From Pseudarthrobacter raffinosi (GTDB lineage: Bacteria; Actinomycetota; Actinomycetes; Actinomycetales; Micrococcaceae): a stretch of DNA of 64,000 nucleotides. This document shows positions 44,776 through 52,504 of the stretch, in pieces. The translations under genes were made by a program, and so were the position numbers. The stretch spans positions 62,001 to 126,000 of the forward strand of contig NZ_JAMXBH010000006.1 of the NCBI RefSeq assembly GCF_023913735.1. The letters run 5' to 3'. Below the pieces are notes generated by a model, which was not told where the DNA came from, ran no database searches, and saw nothing but the letters and a program-made list of their open reading frames with translations. Position 1 is the first letter of the stretch. Every line of letters begins with the position of its first letter.

Positions 44776-45789
44776 ATGTCAAACATTTTTGGTGCTCCCA
44801 AGGCCGGTGGCCCCAGTGGGCCCGACGACGCCCGCACGGTGCCCACCGGTGACACCGTAGGCTCGTACACCTCTTACTTGGATGCCCAGAAGGCGGTGGA
44901 CTACCTCGCCGACCAGCAGTTCCCGGTCCAGATGGTTTCCATCGTGGGCAACGAACTTAAGATGGTTGAGCGGGTGACCGGCCGCCTCAGCTACCCTCGG
45001 GTGGCACTCTCCGGGGCGCTCAGCGGTATGTGGTTCGGCCTCTTCGTTGGCGTCATGCTTTCCTTCTTCGCACCGTCGCCCGGCTATTTCTCCATCCTGG
45101 CGTCTGTGCTGATGGGGGCTGCCTTCTTTATGCTGTTCGGCATCGTCACGTATGCCATGCAGCGTGGAAAGCGGGATTTCACCTCCACCAGCCAGGTGGT
45201 GGCCACCAGCTACGACGTTGTGGTGTCGGTGGAAGCTGCCCATGATGCGCGCCGGCTGCTCCAGCAACTGCCCATGACCCGCTCGGACGCAGCAGCCGCC
45301 GCCCCGTACAATCCCCAGGGCTACCAGAACCAGCAGTATGGCCAGACGGGTCAGCAGGGTCAGCAGCCCGGCCAGGAGGGCCAGCCGGGCAACCAGCCTG
45401 GTCCGGCACCCGCACGCCCTGCCACTTGGAATGACCCCTACGGACAGCAGGGTGCCGGTACTTCGGGCCAAGGGACAGCCCAAGGCGTGGGCCAGGCCGC
45501 CGGCCCGGACCAGGGAACGCAGCCGGAGGCAGCGGCCCAGCCGGAGGCAGCGGCCCAGCCGGCCAAGGCTCCCGCGGCCGCCGTCCGCTACCCGGACCTC
45601 CCTGACGGCCGGCCCCAGTACGGCGTCCGTGTCACAGATCAGGCCGCCACAGACCAGGCCACCACAGGCCAGACCGGCGCCGAACAGCCTGGCACCGAAC
45701 AGACCGGCTCAGAACAGCCTGCCGCAGATCGGTCCCGGACGCAGTCCCAGCCTGACTCCACCAAGGACTCCGGCGAATCCACACCTTAG
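44776..45789 (+). CDS. General-stress-type membrane protein with Gln/Pro-rich tail
   Basis: A 337-residue protein. An N-terminal alpha/beta domain of the general stress protein 17M type (GDTVGSYTSYLDAQKAVDYLAD) is followed by two membrane helices (about 82-105 and 108-130), then a soluble segment (VVATSYDVVVSVEAAHDARRLLQQLP). The rest, from about 180, is a low-complexity Gln/Gly/Pro/Ala tail with tandem repeats. ATG at 44776 is favoured over 44752; AAGAAT lies 6 bases before it. Divergent from the MgtE-like operon. Function unknown. Confidence 0.82.
   Translation: MSNIFGAPKAGGPSGPDDARTVPTGDTVGSYTSYLDAQKAVDYLADQQFPVQMVSIVGNELKMVERVTGRLSYPRVALSGALSGMWFGLFVGVMLSFFAPSPGYFSILASVLMGAAFFMLFGIVTYAMQRGKRDFTSTSQVVATSYDVVVSVEAAHDARRLLQQLPMTRSDAAAAAPYNPQGYQNQQYGQTGQQGQQPGQEGQPGNQPGPAPARPATWNDPYGQQGAGTSGQGTAQGVGQAAGPDQGTQPEAAAQPEAAAQPAKAPAAAVRYPDLPDGRPQYGVRVTDQAATDQATTGQTGAEQPGTEQTGSEQPAADRSRTQSQPDSTKDSGESTP
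45521..45556 (+). repeat. 18-bp tandem repeat in the stress-protein tail
   Basis: Two perfect copies of an 18-base unit (45521-45538, 45539-45556), with the start of a third, encode tandem QPEAAA. A likely site of length variation between strains. Confidence 0.8.
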
Positions 45790-45841
45790 GCGGCGCCGCC
45801 GGAGGCCAGGTTTACCCAAGGCCCGAAGAACACGGCCCGCA

Positions 45842-45893
45842 ACAAACAACTCCGCCCGGTACAGCAACTGCTGTACCGGGCGGAGTTGTTTGT
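45842..45893. terminator. Bidirectional terminator between the stress-protein gene and the sugar ABC operon
   Basis: A perfect 24-bp stem (45842-45865 with 45870-45893) and a 4-base loop lie between convergent genes. The stem ends are A/T-rich, giving T-tracts on both strands. It is the longest perfect hairpin I found. Confidence 0.9.
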
Positions 45894-45907
45894 GGTTCGA
45901 AGCTGTC

Positions 45908-46825
45908 TTACTTGACGCTGCCGGCTGTCAGGCCACCAACGAGGTACTTCTGGAACATGAAGTACAGCACCACCACAGGGACGGCACAAACCAGCGAAGC
46001 CGCCATCAACTGCGAATACACCGGGATCGCGCCACCCTCGACGGCCGACGCGAAGACCTGGAGCGCAACTGCGGCAGTGTGCGTGTCCGGCCGGGTGAAC
46101 ACCGACGCGAACAGCACGTCATTCCAGCCCAGCAGGAAGGCGAAAATAGCGGAAACGATGATTCCCGGCCAGCTGAGCGGAATGATGATCCGGAACAGGA
46201 TCCCGAGGTTGGAAGCGCCATCGATGCGCGCCGCTTCCTCCAATTCCCTCGGCAGGCCGCGGAGGTACGTGACCATCACCCAGGTTGAGAACGGCAGCGC
46301 GAACGTCAGGTAGGCGATAAACAGGCCCCAGAGCGTGCCGATGACGGTCACGCCCAGGTAAGTGCCGGCGGAGGAGAAGAGCACAAAGACCGGCAGGAGC
46401 ATCAGGGTGCCCGGGACGGACTGGAGACCCAGCAGCCCGCGCAGCACCGTCAGGCGCCCACGGAACTCAAACCGGACCAGCACGTAGGCCGTGCCGATGG
46501 CCATAATGGCCGAGACGACTGCTGTGGCGCCGGAAACGATCAGGCTGTTGCCGATGGCCTTCGCCAGCCCCACGGAATCCCAGATCTTGGTGTAGCTGTC
46601 CAAGGAGAAGCTGCTCGGCCAGAACTCGCCGCTGGCAACTCCCACATCCGTGTTCAGTGAGGCCAGGAAGATATACACGATCGGGATGAGGACCAGGGCG
46701 CAGAGCAGGACTGTGAGGGTGGCCAGCAGCGGCCGCGGCATCAGGCGTGTGACCTCCAGGGCCGCGTCACGCCGGATGGGCTGCTTCTTCTGCTGCTCGA
46801 TCGGGTTTGCCGCGTCGATGGTCAT
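45908..46825 (-). CDS. Sugar ABC transporter permease, MalG type
   Basis: A 305-residue permease of the carbohydrate CUT1 class. Six helices are predicted. The coupling loop is LPRELEEAARIDGASNLGILFRIIIPLSWPG (given here in part: EEAARIDGAS). It is last in the operon binding protein, MalF-type, MalG-type, read right to left, and its start overlaps the MalF-type stop by 4 bases. No ATPase gene follows; a terminator does. It must use a shared ATPase (MsiK-like) encoded elsewhere. Confidence 0.9.
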   Translation of the reverse strand: MTIDAANPIEQQKKQPIRRDAALEVTRLMPRPLLATLTVLLCALVLIPIVYIFLASLNTDVGVASGEFWPSSFSLDSYTKIWDSVGLAKAIGNSLIVSGATAVVSAIMAIGTAYVLVRFEFRGRLTVLRGLLGLQSVPGTLMLLPVFVLFSSAGTYLGVTVIGTLWGLFIAYLTFALPFSTWVMVTYLRGLPRELEEAARIDGASNLGILFRIIIPLSWPGIIVSAIFAFLLGWNDVLFASVFTRPDTHTAAVALQVFASAVEGGAIPVYSQLMAASLVCAVPVVVLYFMFQKYLVGGLTAGSVK

Positions 46826-47808
46826 TTCTTTCCTCCTTCGTGCACATCAAGCCGGACTGCGCGCAGGTAGATGAAGAGCGGAATGGCGATCAGGATCAGC
46901 GAAACGACCGCCATCGCGGCGCTGAGGCCAAACCGGAAGCTCTGGAAGCTGGTGACGTATACCAGGATCGGCAGCACATTCACATCGGACGGTGCCGGCG
47001 CACCAAACAGGACATAGGGCAGAGTGAAGTTGTTGATGTGGTTCAACGTGGCAAGCAGGAAGGCCAGCGAAACCGGTCCCTTCAGGTAAGGGAAGATCAC
47101 GTACCGCAGCTTGTTCCACCACAGTGCCCCGTCCAGGGCCGACGCCTCGTGGACCTCGTGGTCCACAGCTTGCAGACCGGACAGTGCCAGCAAGTAGATG
47201 AACGGCCAGGCCGCCCAGATTTCCACCCACACCAGTGTCCAGTACGCGTTGGGGCCGTTAAGCCACAGTCCGCCGTCCATTCCCATGTTGGTCAGGGTCA
47301 CGTTGACGATGCCATCTGGCTGCAGCATGGTCCGCCACACGCTGGCCACAACAAACGACGGCAGGACATAGGGGATCAGGAAGATGGAGCGGACCACAGC
47401 ACGGCCACGGTAAGCGTTCTGGGTGACGACGGCGGCAGCCACGCCCAGCGGGATGGTCACCACCGTGGAGATCACCGCGAAGGAAACAGAAAGCCAGATG
47501 GAGCGGAGCAACTCGCTGCTGAGCGCCGCCTCAATGTAGTTCTGGATGCCGATGAATTCGGCGCTGACCCATTGGCGAAGGGTGTACTGATCCAGATCGA
47601 TCAGCGACATCCAGATGCCCATTGCCAGGGGGACCAGGATGACGATCGTCATCAGCAGCCCGCCCGGAATCAGGAGCCACAGGGGCCGGTTCTTCTCGCT
47701 GAGTCCCTTGCGGCGCTTCCCAGGGGGTGTGGTTTCGCCGGGTTCGGCGGCCGCCCCGGCCGCCGGACTGCTGTCCGACGGCCGGGGCTCGGTAACGCTG
47801 CTAGCCAT
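46822..47808 (-). CDS. Sugar ABC transporter permease, MalF type
   Basis: A 328-residue CUT1 permease. The N-terminal 40 residues are Pro/Ser-rich and cytoplasmic; the first helix begins RPLWLLIPGGLLMTIVI. The coupling loop VDHEVHEASALDGALWWNKL is typical. It starts 34 bases after the binding-protein stop and overlaps the MalG-type gene. Position after the stress-protein gene matches sugA in mycobacteria, but sequence similarity to SugA cannot be judged here. Confidence 0.9.
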   Translation of the reverse strand: MASSVTEPRPSDSSPAAGAAAEPGETTPPGKRRKGLSEKNRPLWLLIPGGLLMTIVILVPLAMGIWMSLIDLDQYTLRQWVSAEFIGIQNYIEAALSSELLRSIWLSVSFAVISTVVTIPLGVAAAVVTQNAYRGRAVVRSIFLIPYVLPSFVVASVWRTMLQPDGIVNVTLTNMGMDGGLWLNGPNAYWTLVWVEIWAAWPFIYLLALSGLQAVDHEVHEASALDGALWWNKLRYVIFPYLKGPVSLAFLLATLNHINNFTLPYVLFGAPAPSDVNVLPILVYVTSFQSFRFGLSAAMAVVSLILIAIPLFIYLRAVRLDVHEGGKK

Positions 47809-47841
47809 TTTCCGTAACCTTCCGCAGTTGGTGGGTCGGTC

Positions 47842-49212
47842 TTACTTCTTGGCCCGGTCCAGTGCGGTCTGCGATTTGGCCTGTTCGTCCTTGAGTCGCT
47901 GGGACAGGTTGGAGTCGCTGACTGCACCGGAGGAAAGATCCGGAATGGACTGGACAACTACGTTGGTCAGTGACAGTTGGACATCGCCCCACGCACCGCT
48001 GAACGGCGTCGCGACGGATTTGGCTCCCGACTCAAGGGCCGGCGCAATCACTTCGTTGGTTGCAAGTTCCTTCGCGGCTTCCTGGTTGGCGGGAAGCTGG
48101 CCGAAGACCTTGAAGTAGTTGAGCTGGACATCCTTGTCGGTGATCATCTTGATGAACGCGAAGGCGAGGTCCTTCTGCTTCGAGTAGTCAGCGACCACGA
48201 GGTTGTCACCGGAGAGGATGCTCGTGGCAGGCTTGCCGGCCGAAGGATTGGAGGTTTCGCCCGGGGGAACGGTGGGCATCAGGGCGTACTTGTACTTGCC
48301 CTTGACAGCGGATGCATCCAGGGCGGGAATGGACAGCGGCGACGTCATGGGGAAGTACGCTGCCTTGCCGGCTGCGAAGGCAGCCAACGCCTGCGGGTTG
48401 GCCCAGCCAACGGAAGAGGGGTCAACCACCTTGTCCGTGGTTACCCAACCGAAGTAGGTCTCGTAGGCCTTCTTGGTGATCGGGTCATCGAGACGGACCT
48501 CGGTTCCGTCAATGATGGGATTACCGGCCTGGATGGACATGCCCCAGATGTACTTCCAGGGGTCGAAGTTGTCCTTGTAGGCGACGGCGACACCGTACTG
48601 GTCGCCCGTGGTGAGCTTCTTGGCGTGCTCGGTGAATTCATCCCAGGTGGTGGCAGGCTTTTCGATGCCGGCAGCTGCCAGCAGCTCGGTGTTGTAGGCC
48701 ATCACGAACGGCCTGCTCACGAACGGGATACCGATCTGGTTGGCTTCGTCCGGCCCGGAGATGCCCAGGGCTGCGGGAACGAACTTGTCTTTGCCGCCGA
48801 GCTGGTTCCATTCGTTGTCGCCCAGCTTGACGAACGCCCCGGTGGAGTAGGCGGTGGGGGTGAACGTGGTGCCGAGCCCGTAGACGTCCGGTCCCTGGCC
48901 CGAGACCACTGACGTCTGGATCCGGGTCATCTCGTCATTAGCGGTGGCGAAGGTCTCCCACTGGATGTCGGCGCCGGTTTCGGCCTTGAACTTGGTGCTC
49001 ATTTCCTTGAACCAGGCCTGCTGTTCCTGGGGATACTGCGCGGTGACGTTCATCAGGACGTTGAGCGTTTTTCCAGTGCCGTCCACTTTGCCGCCCGTGG
49101 CGCCAGAGGTGGTGCCGCCTGACCCGCCCGAGCCGCCGCAGGCGGCAAGCATCAGGACAGAAATGGCCGCAGCGGCGATGGTGCCAATGCGACGTGGTTT
49201 GGACATACCCAT
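47842..49212 (-). CDS. Sugar ABC transporter substrate-binding lipoprotein
   Basis: A 456-residue family 1 (MalE-like) binding lipoprotein. Lipobox LAAC gives Cys25, followed by a Gly/Ser/Thr linker. The fold pattern is clear: LNVLMNVTAQYPQEQQAWFK, ADIQWETFATANDEM, GQGPDVYGLGTTF, then PFVMAYNTELLAAAG and GKAAYFPMTSPLS. AAGGAG lies close before the ATG. A LacI-type operator overlaps the promoter. The ligand is a sugar or oligosaccharide; trehalose is a thought from synteny with lpqY only. Confidence 0.9.
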   Translation of the reverse strand: MGMSKPRRIGTIAAAAISVLMLAACGGSGGSGGTTSGATGGKVDGTGKTLNVLMNVTAQYPQEQQAWFKEMSTKFKAETGADIQWETFATANDEMTRIQTSVVSGQGPDVYGLGTTFTPTAYSTGAFVKLGDNEWNQLGGKDKFVPAALGISGPDEANQIGIPFVSRPFVMAYNTELLAAAGIEKPATTWDEFTEHAKKLTTGDQYGVAVAYKDNFDPWKYIWGMSIQAGNPIIDGTEVRLDDPITKKAYETYFGWVTTDKVVDPSSVGWANPQALAAFAAGKAAYFPMTSPLSIPALDASAVKGKYKYALMPTVPPGETSNPSAGKPATSILSGDNLVVADYSKQKDLAFAFIKMITDKDVQLNYFKVFGQLPANQEAAKELATNEVIAPALESGAKSVATPFSGAWGDVQLSLTNVVVQSIPDLSSGAVSDSNLSQRLKDEQAKSQTALDRAKK

Positions 49213-49291
49213 GAGACTTCTCCTTTGAAGACATACATTGCGGCAGAGACCCGAGACTAAAACTCAGTCTACGATTTCTTTCTCCGCGGCT

Positions 49292-49334
49292 AGCGTAATC
49301 ATCAACGCCAACTTTTGGCAAGCGATTGCCAAAA
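49292..49334 (-). promoter_or_regulatory. Promoter with LacI-family operator for the sugar ABC operon
   Basis: The operator 49313-49334 is TTTTGGCAA-GCGA-TTGCCAAAA, a perfect 9-bp palindrome around 4 bases and a textbook LacI-family site. On the reverse strand TTGCCA (49321-49316) can be the -35 and TACGCT (49297-49292) the -10, with an 18-base spacer, so the operator covers the -35. Repression relieved by a sugar is the expected mode. No LacI gene lies in this window. Confidence 0.75.
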
Positions 49335-49366
49335 ACTGTTATGAGAGCTTCACCAAGGGGTGTGAC

Positions 49367-49400
49367 CGTCCAGCGCATCCCTGCGGGGATGCGCTGGACG
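49367..49400 (-). terminator. Terminator of the aminopeptidase P gene
   Basis: A perfect 15-bp stem (49367-49381 with 49386-49400) and a TGCG loop, 8 bases beyond the end of the minus-strand aminopeptidase gene. Confidence 0.75.
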
Positions 49401-49408
49401 TACGTTCT

Positions 49409-51007
49409 CTAGCGGTTAGCGCCGCTTGGCAACCCGCCGTCCAGCTCCTGGTAGATGCCTGCCATCCAGGACTGGATGTCGTCGGCTTTGCGGGGCAGTG
49501 CGGCGCTGAGGTTCACCGGACCATCGGCGGTCATCAGGATGTCGTCCTCGATCCGCACTCCGATGCCGCGGTACTCCGCGGGGATGGCCAGGTCCTCGTT
49601 CTTGAAATACAGGCCGGGTTCGATGGTGAAGACCATGCCCGCCGTGAGGATGCCGTCAAGGTAAAGTTCGCGTTTCGCCTGTGCGCAGTCATGGACATCC
49701 AGGCCAAGGTGGTGGCTGGTGCCGTGCGGCATCCAGCGGCGGTGCTGCTGGCCTTCCTGGCTGACGGCTTCCTCGACACTCACAGGGAGCAGCCCCCACT
49801 CGGCCAGACGTTCCGCCAATACGGTGGTGGCAGCAGTGTGGATGTCACGGAACTTGGCACCTGGCTGGGCTGCGGCGAATCCGGCGTCGGCAGCATCCAG
49901 GACTGCCTCGTAGACCTTGCGCTGGACTGCGGTGAACGTGCCGTTGACAGGCAGGGTCCGGGTGACGTCGGCGGTGTAGAGCGAGTCCGCTTCAACGCCG
50001 GCGTCCAGCAGCAGCAGTTCGCCGGCGTTGATCCTGCCGGTGTTCCGCGTCCAGTGCAGGACTGTGGCGTTGTTGCCGGCGGCGGCGATGGTGTCGTAGC
50101 CCAGTTCGTTGCCTACCTCGCGGGCGCGGGCAAAGAACGCGCCTTCCACCACGCGCTCGCCGCGGGCATGGGTCAGGGCGCGGGGCAGGGCCTTGACTAC
50201 CTCCACGAAGCCCTCGACAGTCGCAGCTACTGCAGTCATCATCTGTTCGATTTCCCACTCATCCTTTAGGAGGCGGAGTTCAGACAGCGCTTCGGAAAGC
50301 TTTTCATCCAGTGCATCCAGGACAGCCAGGTCCAGGTTGTCCGGGTCCTTGGCAGTGTTGTACCGGGCAGTATCCACCAGGGCGTCGATGTTCTCGTCCA
50401 CCTTGCGCACCAGCCGGATGGAGATGCCGCCGATCTCCGGGGCACCCACGTTCTTGGTGATCGCCGATTCAAGTCCATCGATGTGGACGGTGGCCAGGCC
50501 CAGGCGCGCTTCGAACTCGGCCAGGGTGGGCCGTGCACCGATCCAGAACTCGCCGGAACGGGAGTCAGCGTAGAACTGTTCTGTATCCCGGCCGACCAGC
50601 GGACGGAAGTACAGCGTGGCACGGTGGTGACTGCCGCCGTCGCCCTTTCCTTCACCGGCCGGTTCCAGAATGAGCACGGCGTCCGGCTCATGATCCAGGC
50701 CCAGTCCGGTGAGATGCGCGAAGCCGGAATGCGGACGGAACCGGTAGTCGCAGTCGTTGGAGCGGACCTTCAGCGGACCGGCGGGGATGACCAGGCGTTC
50801 GCCTTTGAACTTCTCTGAGATGGCCTTGCGCCGGGCCGCGGCGTAGTTGGCCACGGCGTCGAGCGCCGGCAGGTGCTGCCCGGACGGCGCCCAGTTACTG
50901 GCCATAAAGGCCTTGAAAGCAGCGGAACTGGGCCGCTGAGAGCGGTTGTTGACGCGCTCGTCGAGGGGCTGGGAGACAGAGGTCGGGGTGTTTTCGGCAT
51001 CGTTCAC
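49409..51007 (-). CDS. Xaa-Pro aminopeptidase (aminopeptidase P)
   Basis: A 532-residue M24B metallopeptidase that removes N-terminal residues before proline. The N-terminal creatinase-like domain (about 45-240) includes RFRPHSGFAHLTGL. Metal ligands of the pita-bread fold are seen: LLLDAGVEADSLYTADVTRT (two Asp), GTSHHLGLDVHD (His), FTIEPGLYF (Glu) and VRIEDDILMT (Glu). Start is GTG at 51007. Divergent from the PHP gene by 71 bases. Normal length. Confidence 0.93.
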   Translation of the reverse strand: MNDAENTPTSVSQPLDERVNNRSQRPSSAAFKAFMASNWAPSGQHLPALDAVANYAAARRKAISEKFKGERLVIPAGPLKVRSNDCDYRFRPHSGFAHLTGLGLDHEPDAVLILEPAGEGKGDGGSHHRATLYFRPLVGRDTEQFYADSRSGEFWIGARPTLAEFEARLGLATVHIDGLESAITKNVGAPEIGGISIRLVRKVDENIDALVDTARYNTAKDPDNLDLAVLDALDEKLSEALSELRLLKDEWEIEQMMTAVAATVEGFVEVVKALPRALTHARGERVVEGAFFARAREVGNELGYDTIAAAGNNATVLHWTRNTGRINAGELLLLDAGVEADSLYTADVTRTLPVNGTFTAVQRKVYEAVLDAADAGFAAAQPGAKFRDIHTAATTVLAERLAEWGLLPVSVEEAVSQEGQQHRRWMPHGTSHHLGLDVHDCAQAKRELYLDGILTAGMVFTIEPGLYFKNEDLAIPAEYRGIGVRIEDDILMTADGPVNLSAALPRKADDIQSWMAGIYQELDGGLPSGANR

Positions 51008-51066
51008 GGCACCATCGTCTCACCAGCACCGAGCCGGGGGCCAATACCGGCGCGGACGCGGTCAAC

Positions 51067-51078
51067 TAGGCTGGGCAA
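51067..51078 (+). promoter_or_regulatory. Leaderless -10 element of the PHP gene
   Basis: TAGGCT (51067-51072) is followed by exactly 6 bases and the GTG start. Confidence 0.45.
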
Positions 51079-51930
51079 GTGAGGATTGACCTGCATGCCC
51101 ACTCGAACGTTTCGGACGGCACCGAAACACCCGCCGACGTGATGGCTTCGGCTGCCCGGGCGGGCCTGGACGTGGTGGCACTAACCGATCACGACTCCAC
51201 GGACGGCTGGGCCGAAGCATCCCTCGCGGCGCTGGAAAACGGGGTGGCCCTGGTCCCCGGCATGGAGGTCTCCTGCCGGACCGCGCAAGGCATCAGTGTG
51301 CATCTGCTGAGTTACCTGCACGATCCTGCCCACCCTGGGCTGCTTGAAGAGATCACCAAGGCTAAGGACGCGCGCCTCACGCGGGCCGAACGCATGGTGA
51401 CCCTGCTCGCCGAAGACTACCCGCTGACGTGGGACGACGTCATCCACCATGTGGCTCCCGGGGCTACCCTGGGCCGGCCGCACATCGCTGATGCCCTGGT
51501 GGCGGCCGGTGTGGTGGCAGACCGCTCGGAGGCGTTCACGTCCATCCTGACGTCCCATTCGCGCTACTTTGTCCAGCACTACGCACCCGACCCCGCCACC
51601 GCCGTCGAACTGGTCTGTGCCGCTGGTGGTGTTCCCGTGTTCGCGCATCCCGTGGCGTCCGGCCGGGGCCGGATCGTGGGGGAGCGCACCTACCGCGACA
51701 TGATCGACGCCGGCCTGGCGGGCCTGGAGATCGACCACCGCGACAACCCCGAGGAGGGGCGGGAATTCCTCAGGGGCCTGGCATCCAAGCACGGACTGCT
51801 GATCACGGGCTCTTCGGATTACCACGGAACGGGCAAGCCGAACCTGCTCGGAGAAAACATGACCACTGCGGACGTGCTGGCACGGATCGAGGAACTCGGC
51901 ACGGGAACCGCCGTGGTGCGTGCGGGATAG
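51079..51930 (+). CDS. PHP domain phosphoesterase
   Basis: A 283-residue PHP-fold metal phosphoesterase. The metal ligand motifs are RIDLHAHSNVSDG (His6, His8), VALTDHDSTDGW, GMEVSC (Glu), FAHPVA and SSDYHG near the end. Relatives (RNase AM/YciV type) hydrolyse 3',5'-nucleotides or 5'-ends of short RNA, or act on 3'-phosphoadenosine phosphate. Exact substrate not known. GTG leaderless start. It faces away from the aminopeptidase gene. Confidence 0.9.
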   Translation: MRIDLHAHSNVSDGTETPADVMASAARAGLDVVALTDHDSTDGWAEASLAALENGVALVPGMEVSCRTAQGISVHLLSYLHDPAHPGLLEEITKAKDARLTRAERMVTLLAEDYPLTWDDVIHHVAPGATLGRPHIADALVAAGVVADRSEAFTSILTSHSRYFVQHYAPDPATAVELVCAAGGVPVFAHPVASGRGRIVGERTYRDMIDAGLAGLEIDHRDNPEEGREFLRGLASKHGLLITGSSDYHGTGKPNLLGENMTTADVLARIEELGTGTAVVRAG

Positions 51931-51946
51931 TAGTTATTACGATGTA

Positions 51947-51974
51947 TTGACTAATCGTCAACGCTGAGTACCCT
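51947..51974 (+). promoter_or_regulatory. Promoter of the small secreted protein gene, with palindromic -35
   Basis: TTGACT (51947-51952) and TACCCT (51969-51974) stand 16 bases apart. The -35 is one arm of the palindrome TTGAC-TAATC-GTCAA (51947-51961). The region is locally AT-rich. Leader would be about 78 bases. Confidence 0.45.
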
Positions 51975-52058
51975 AGCGCTTACTGGGGAGAAGCGCATGC
52001 CGCGCTATCGAAGGTCTCGTCGTCATGCACCATCCATCACGGTAGACGGAGAGAAATC

Positions 52059-52445
52059 ATGTTTAGAAAGTCACTCGCCGCGGCCGGCCTTGCCGCCGCT
52101 TTTATGTTTGTTCCCACAGCCGCCAATGCGCTGGACTGTACCAACGTCAGCCGCCCGCCTGCGGCGTGCGGCTCGAACTGCACCGAAGGCCCCGTGTTTA
52201 CCGGAAACTGGGCCTGGCTCCCGAGCGTCTTCCCTGGCGCGCCCGAAGCCTGGGTATTTGTCCCGCCGGGATCGCTCAAGGAGCTAGACTCCAAAGCACC
52301 CATCGGCCAGAAAGGCAACTTCCAGAATGGCGAGGGCTATGCCCTGTTAGTCAACGCCATCTGCGATTCCCAGGGATCGGTGCTCGTGCATCGGCAGACC
52401 GACCATGGCATCCAGTTGATGGAAGGCTGCCTGGGAGGCCACTGA
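52059..52445 (+). CDS. Small secreted Cys-containing protein
   Basis: A 128-residue protein of no family I recognise. Signal peptide about 1-24, likely cleaved after ANA. The mature 104 residues hold five cysteines (27, 37, 41, 102, 124), so two disulfides and one free thiol are possible. Middle section WAWLPSVFPGAPEAWVFVPPG is aromatic and Pro-rich. GGAGAG lies 5-10 bases before the ATG. It is flanked by its own promoter and a terminator, hence a single-gene unit. No sign of a toxin or enzyme motif. Confidence 0.75.
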   Translation: MFRKSLAAAGLAAAFMFVPTAANALDCTNVSRPPAACGSNCTEGPVFTGNWAWLPSVFPGAPEAWVFVPPGSLKELDSKAPIGQKGNFQNGEGYALLVNAICDSQGSVLVHRQTDHGIQLMEGCLGGH

Positions 52446-52448
52446 CAC

Positions 52449-52504
52449 AAGTAGGTCGCAGCAGGTGTCGTTTTGGAGGCTCAGAACGACACCTGCTGCT
52501 ACTT
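52449..52504. terminator. Bidirectional terminator after the secreted protein and methyltransferase genes
   Basis: A 14-bp core stem (52459-52472 with 52485-52498) is extended by a 6-bp outer stem (52449-52454 with 52499-52504) across a 4-base bulge. The outer arm overlaps the methyltransferase stop codon. Confidence 0.8.

Noticed and set aside
43262..44852. Long plus-strand frames opposite the MgtE-like gene
   Set aside because: Antisense shadows; the minus strand shows PRC, MgtE-N and CBS sequence.
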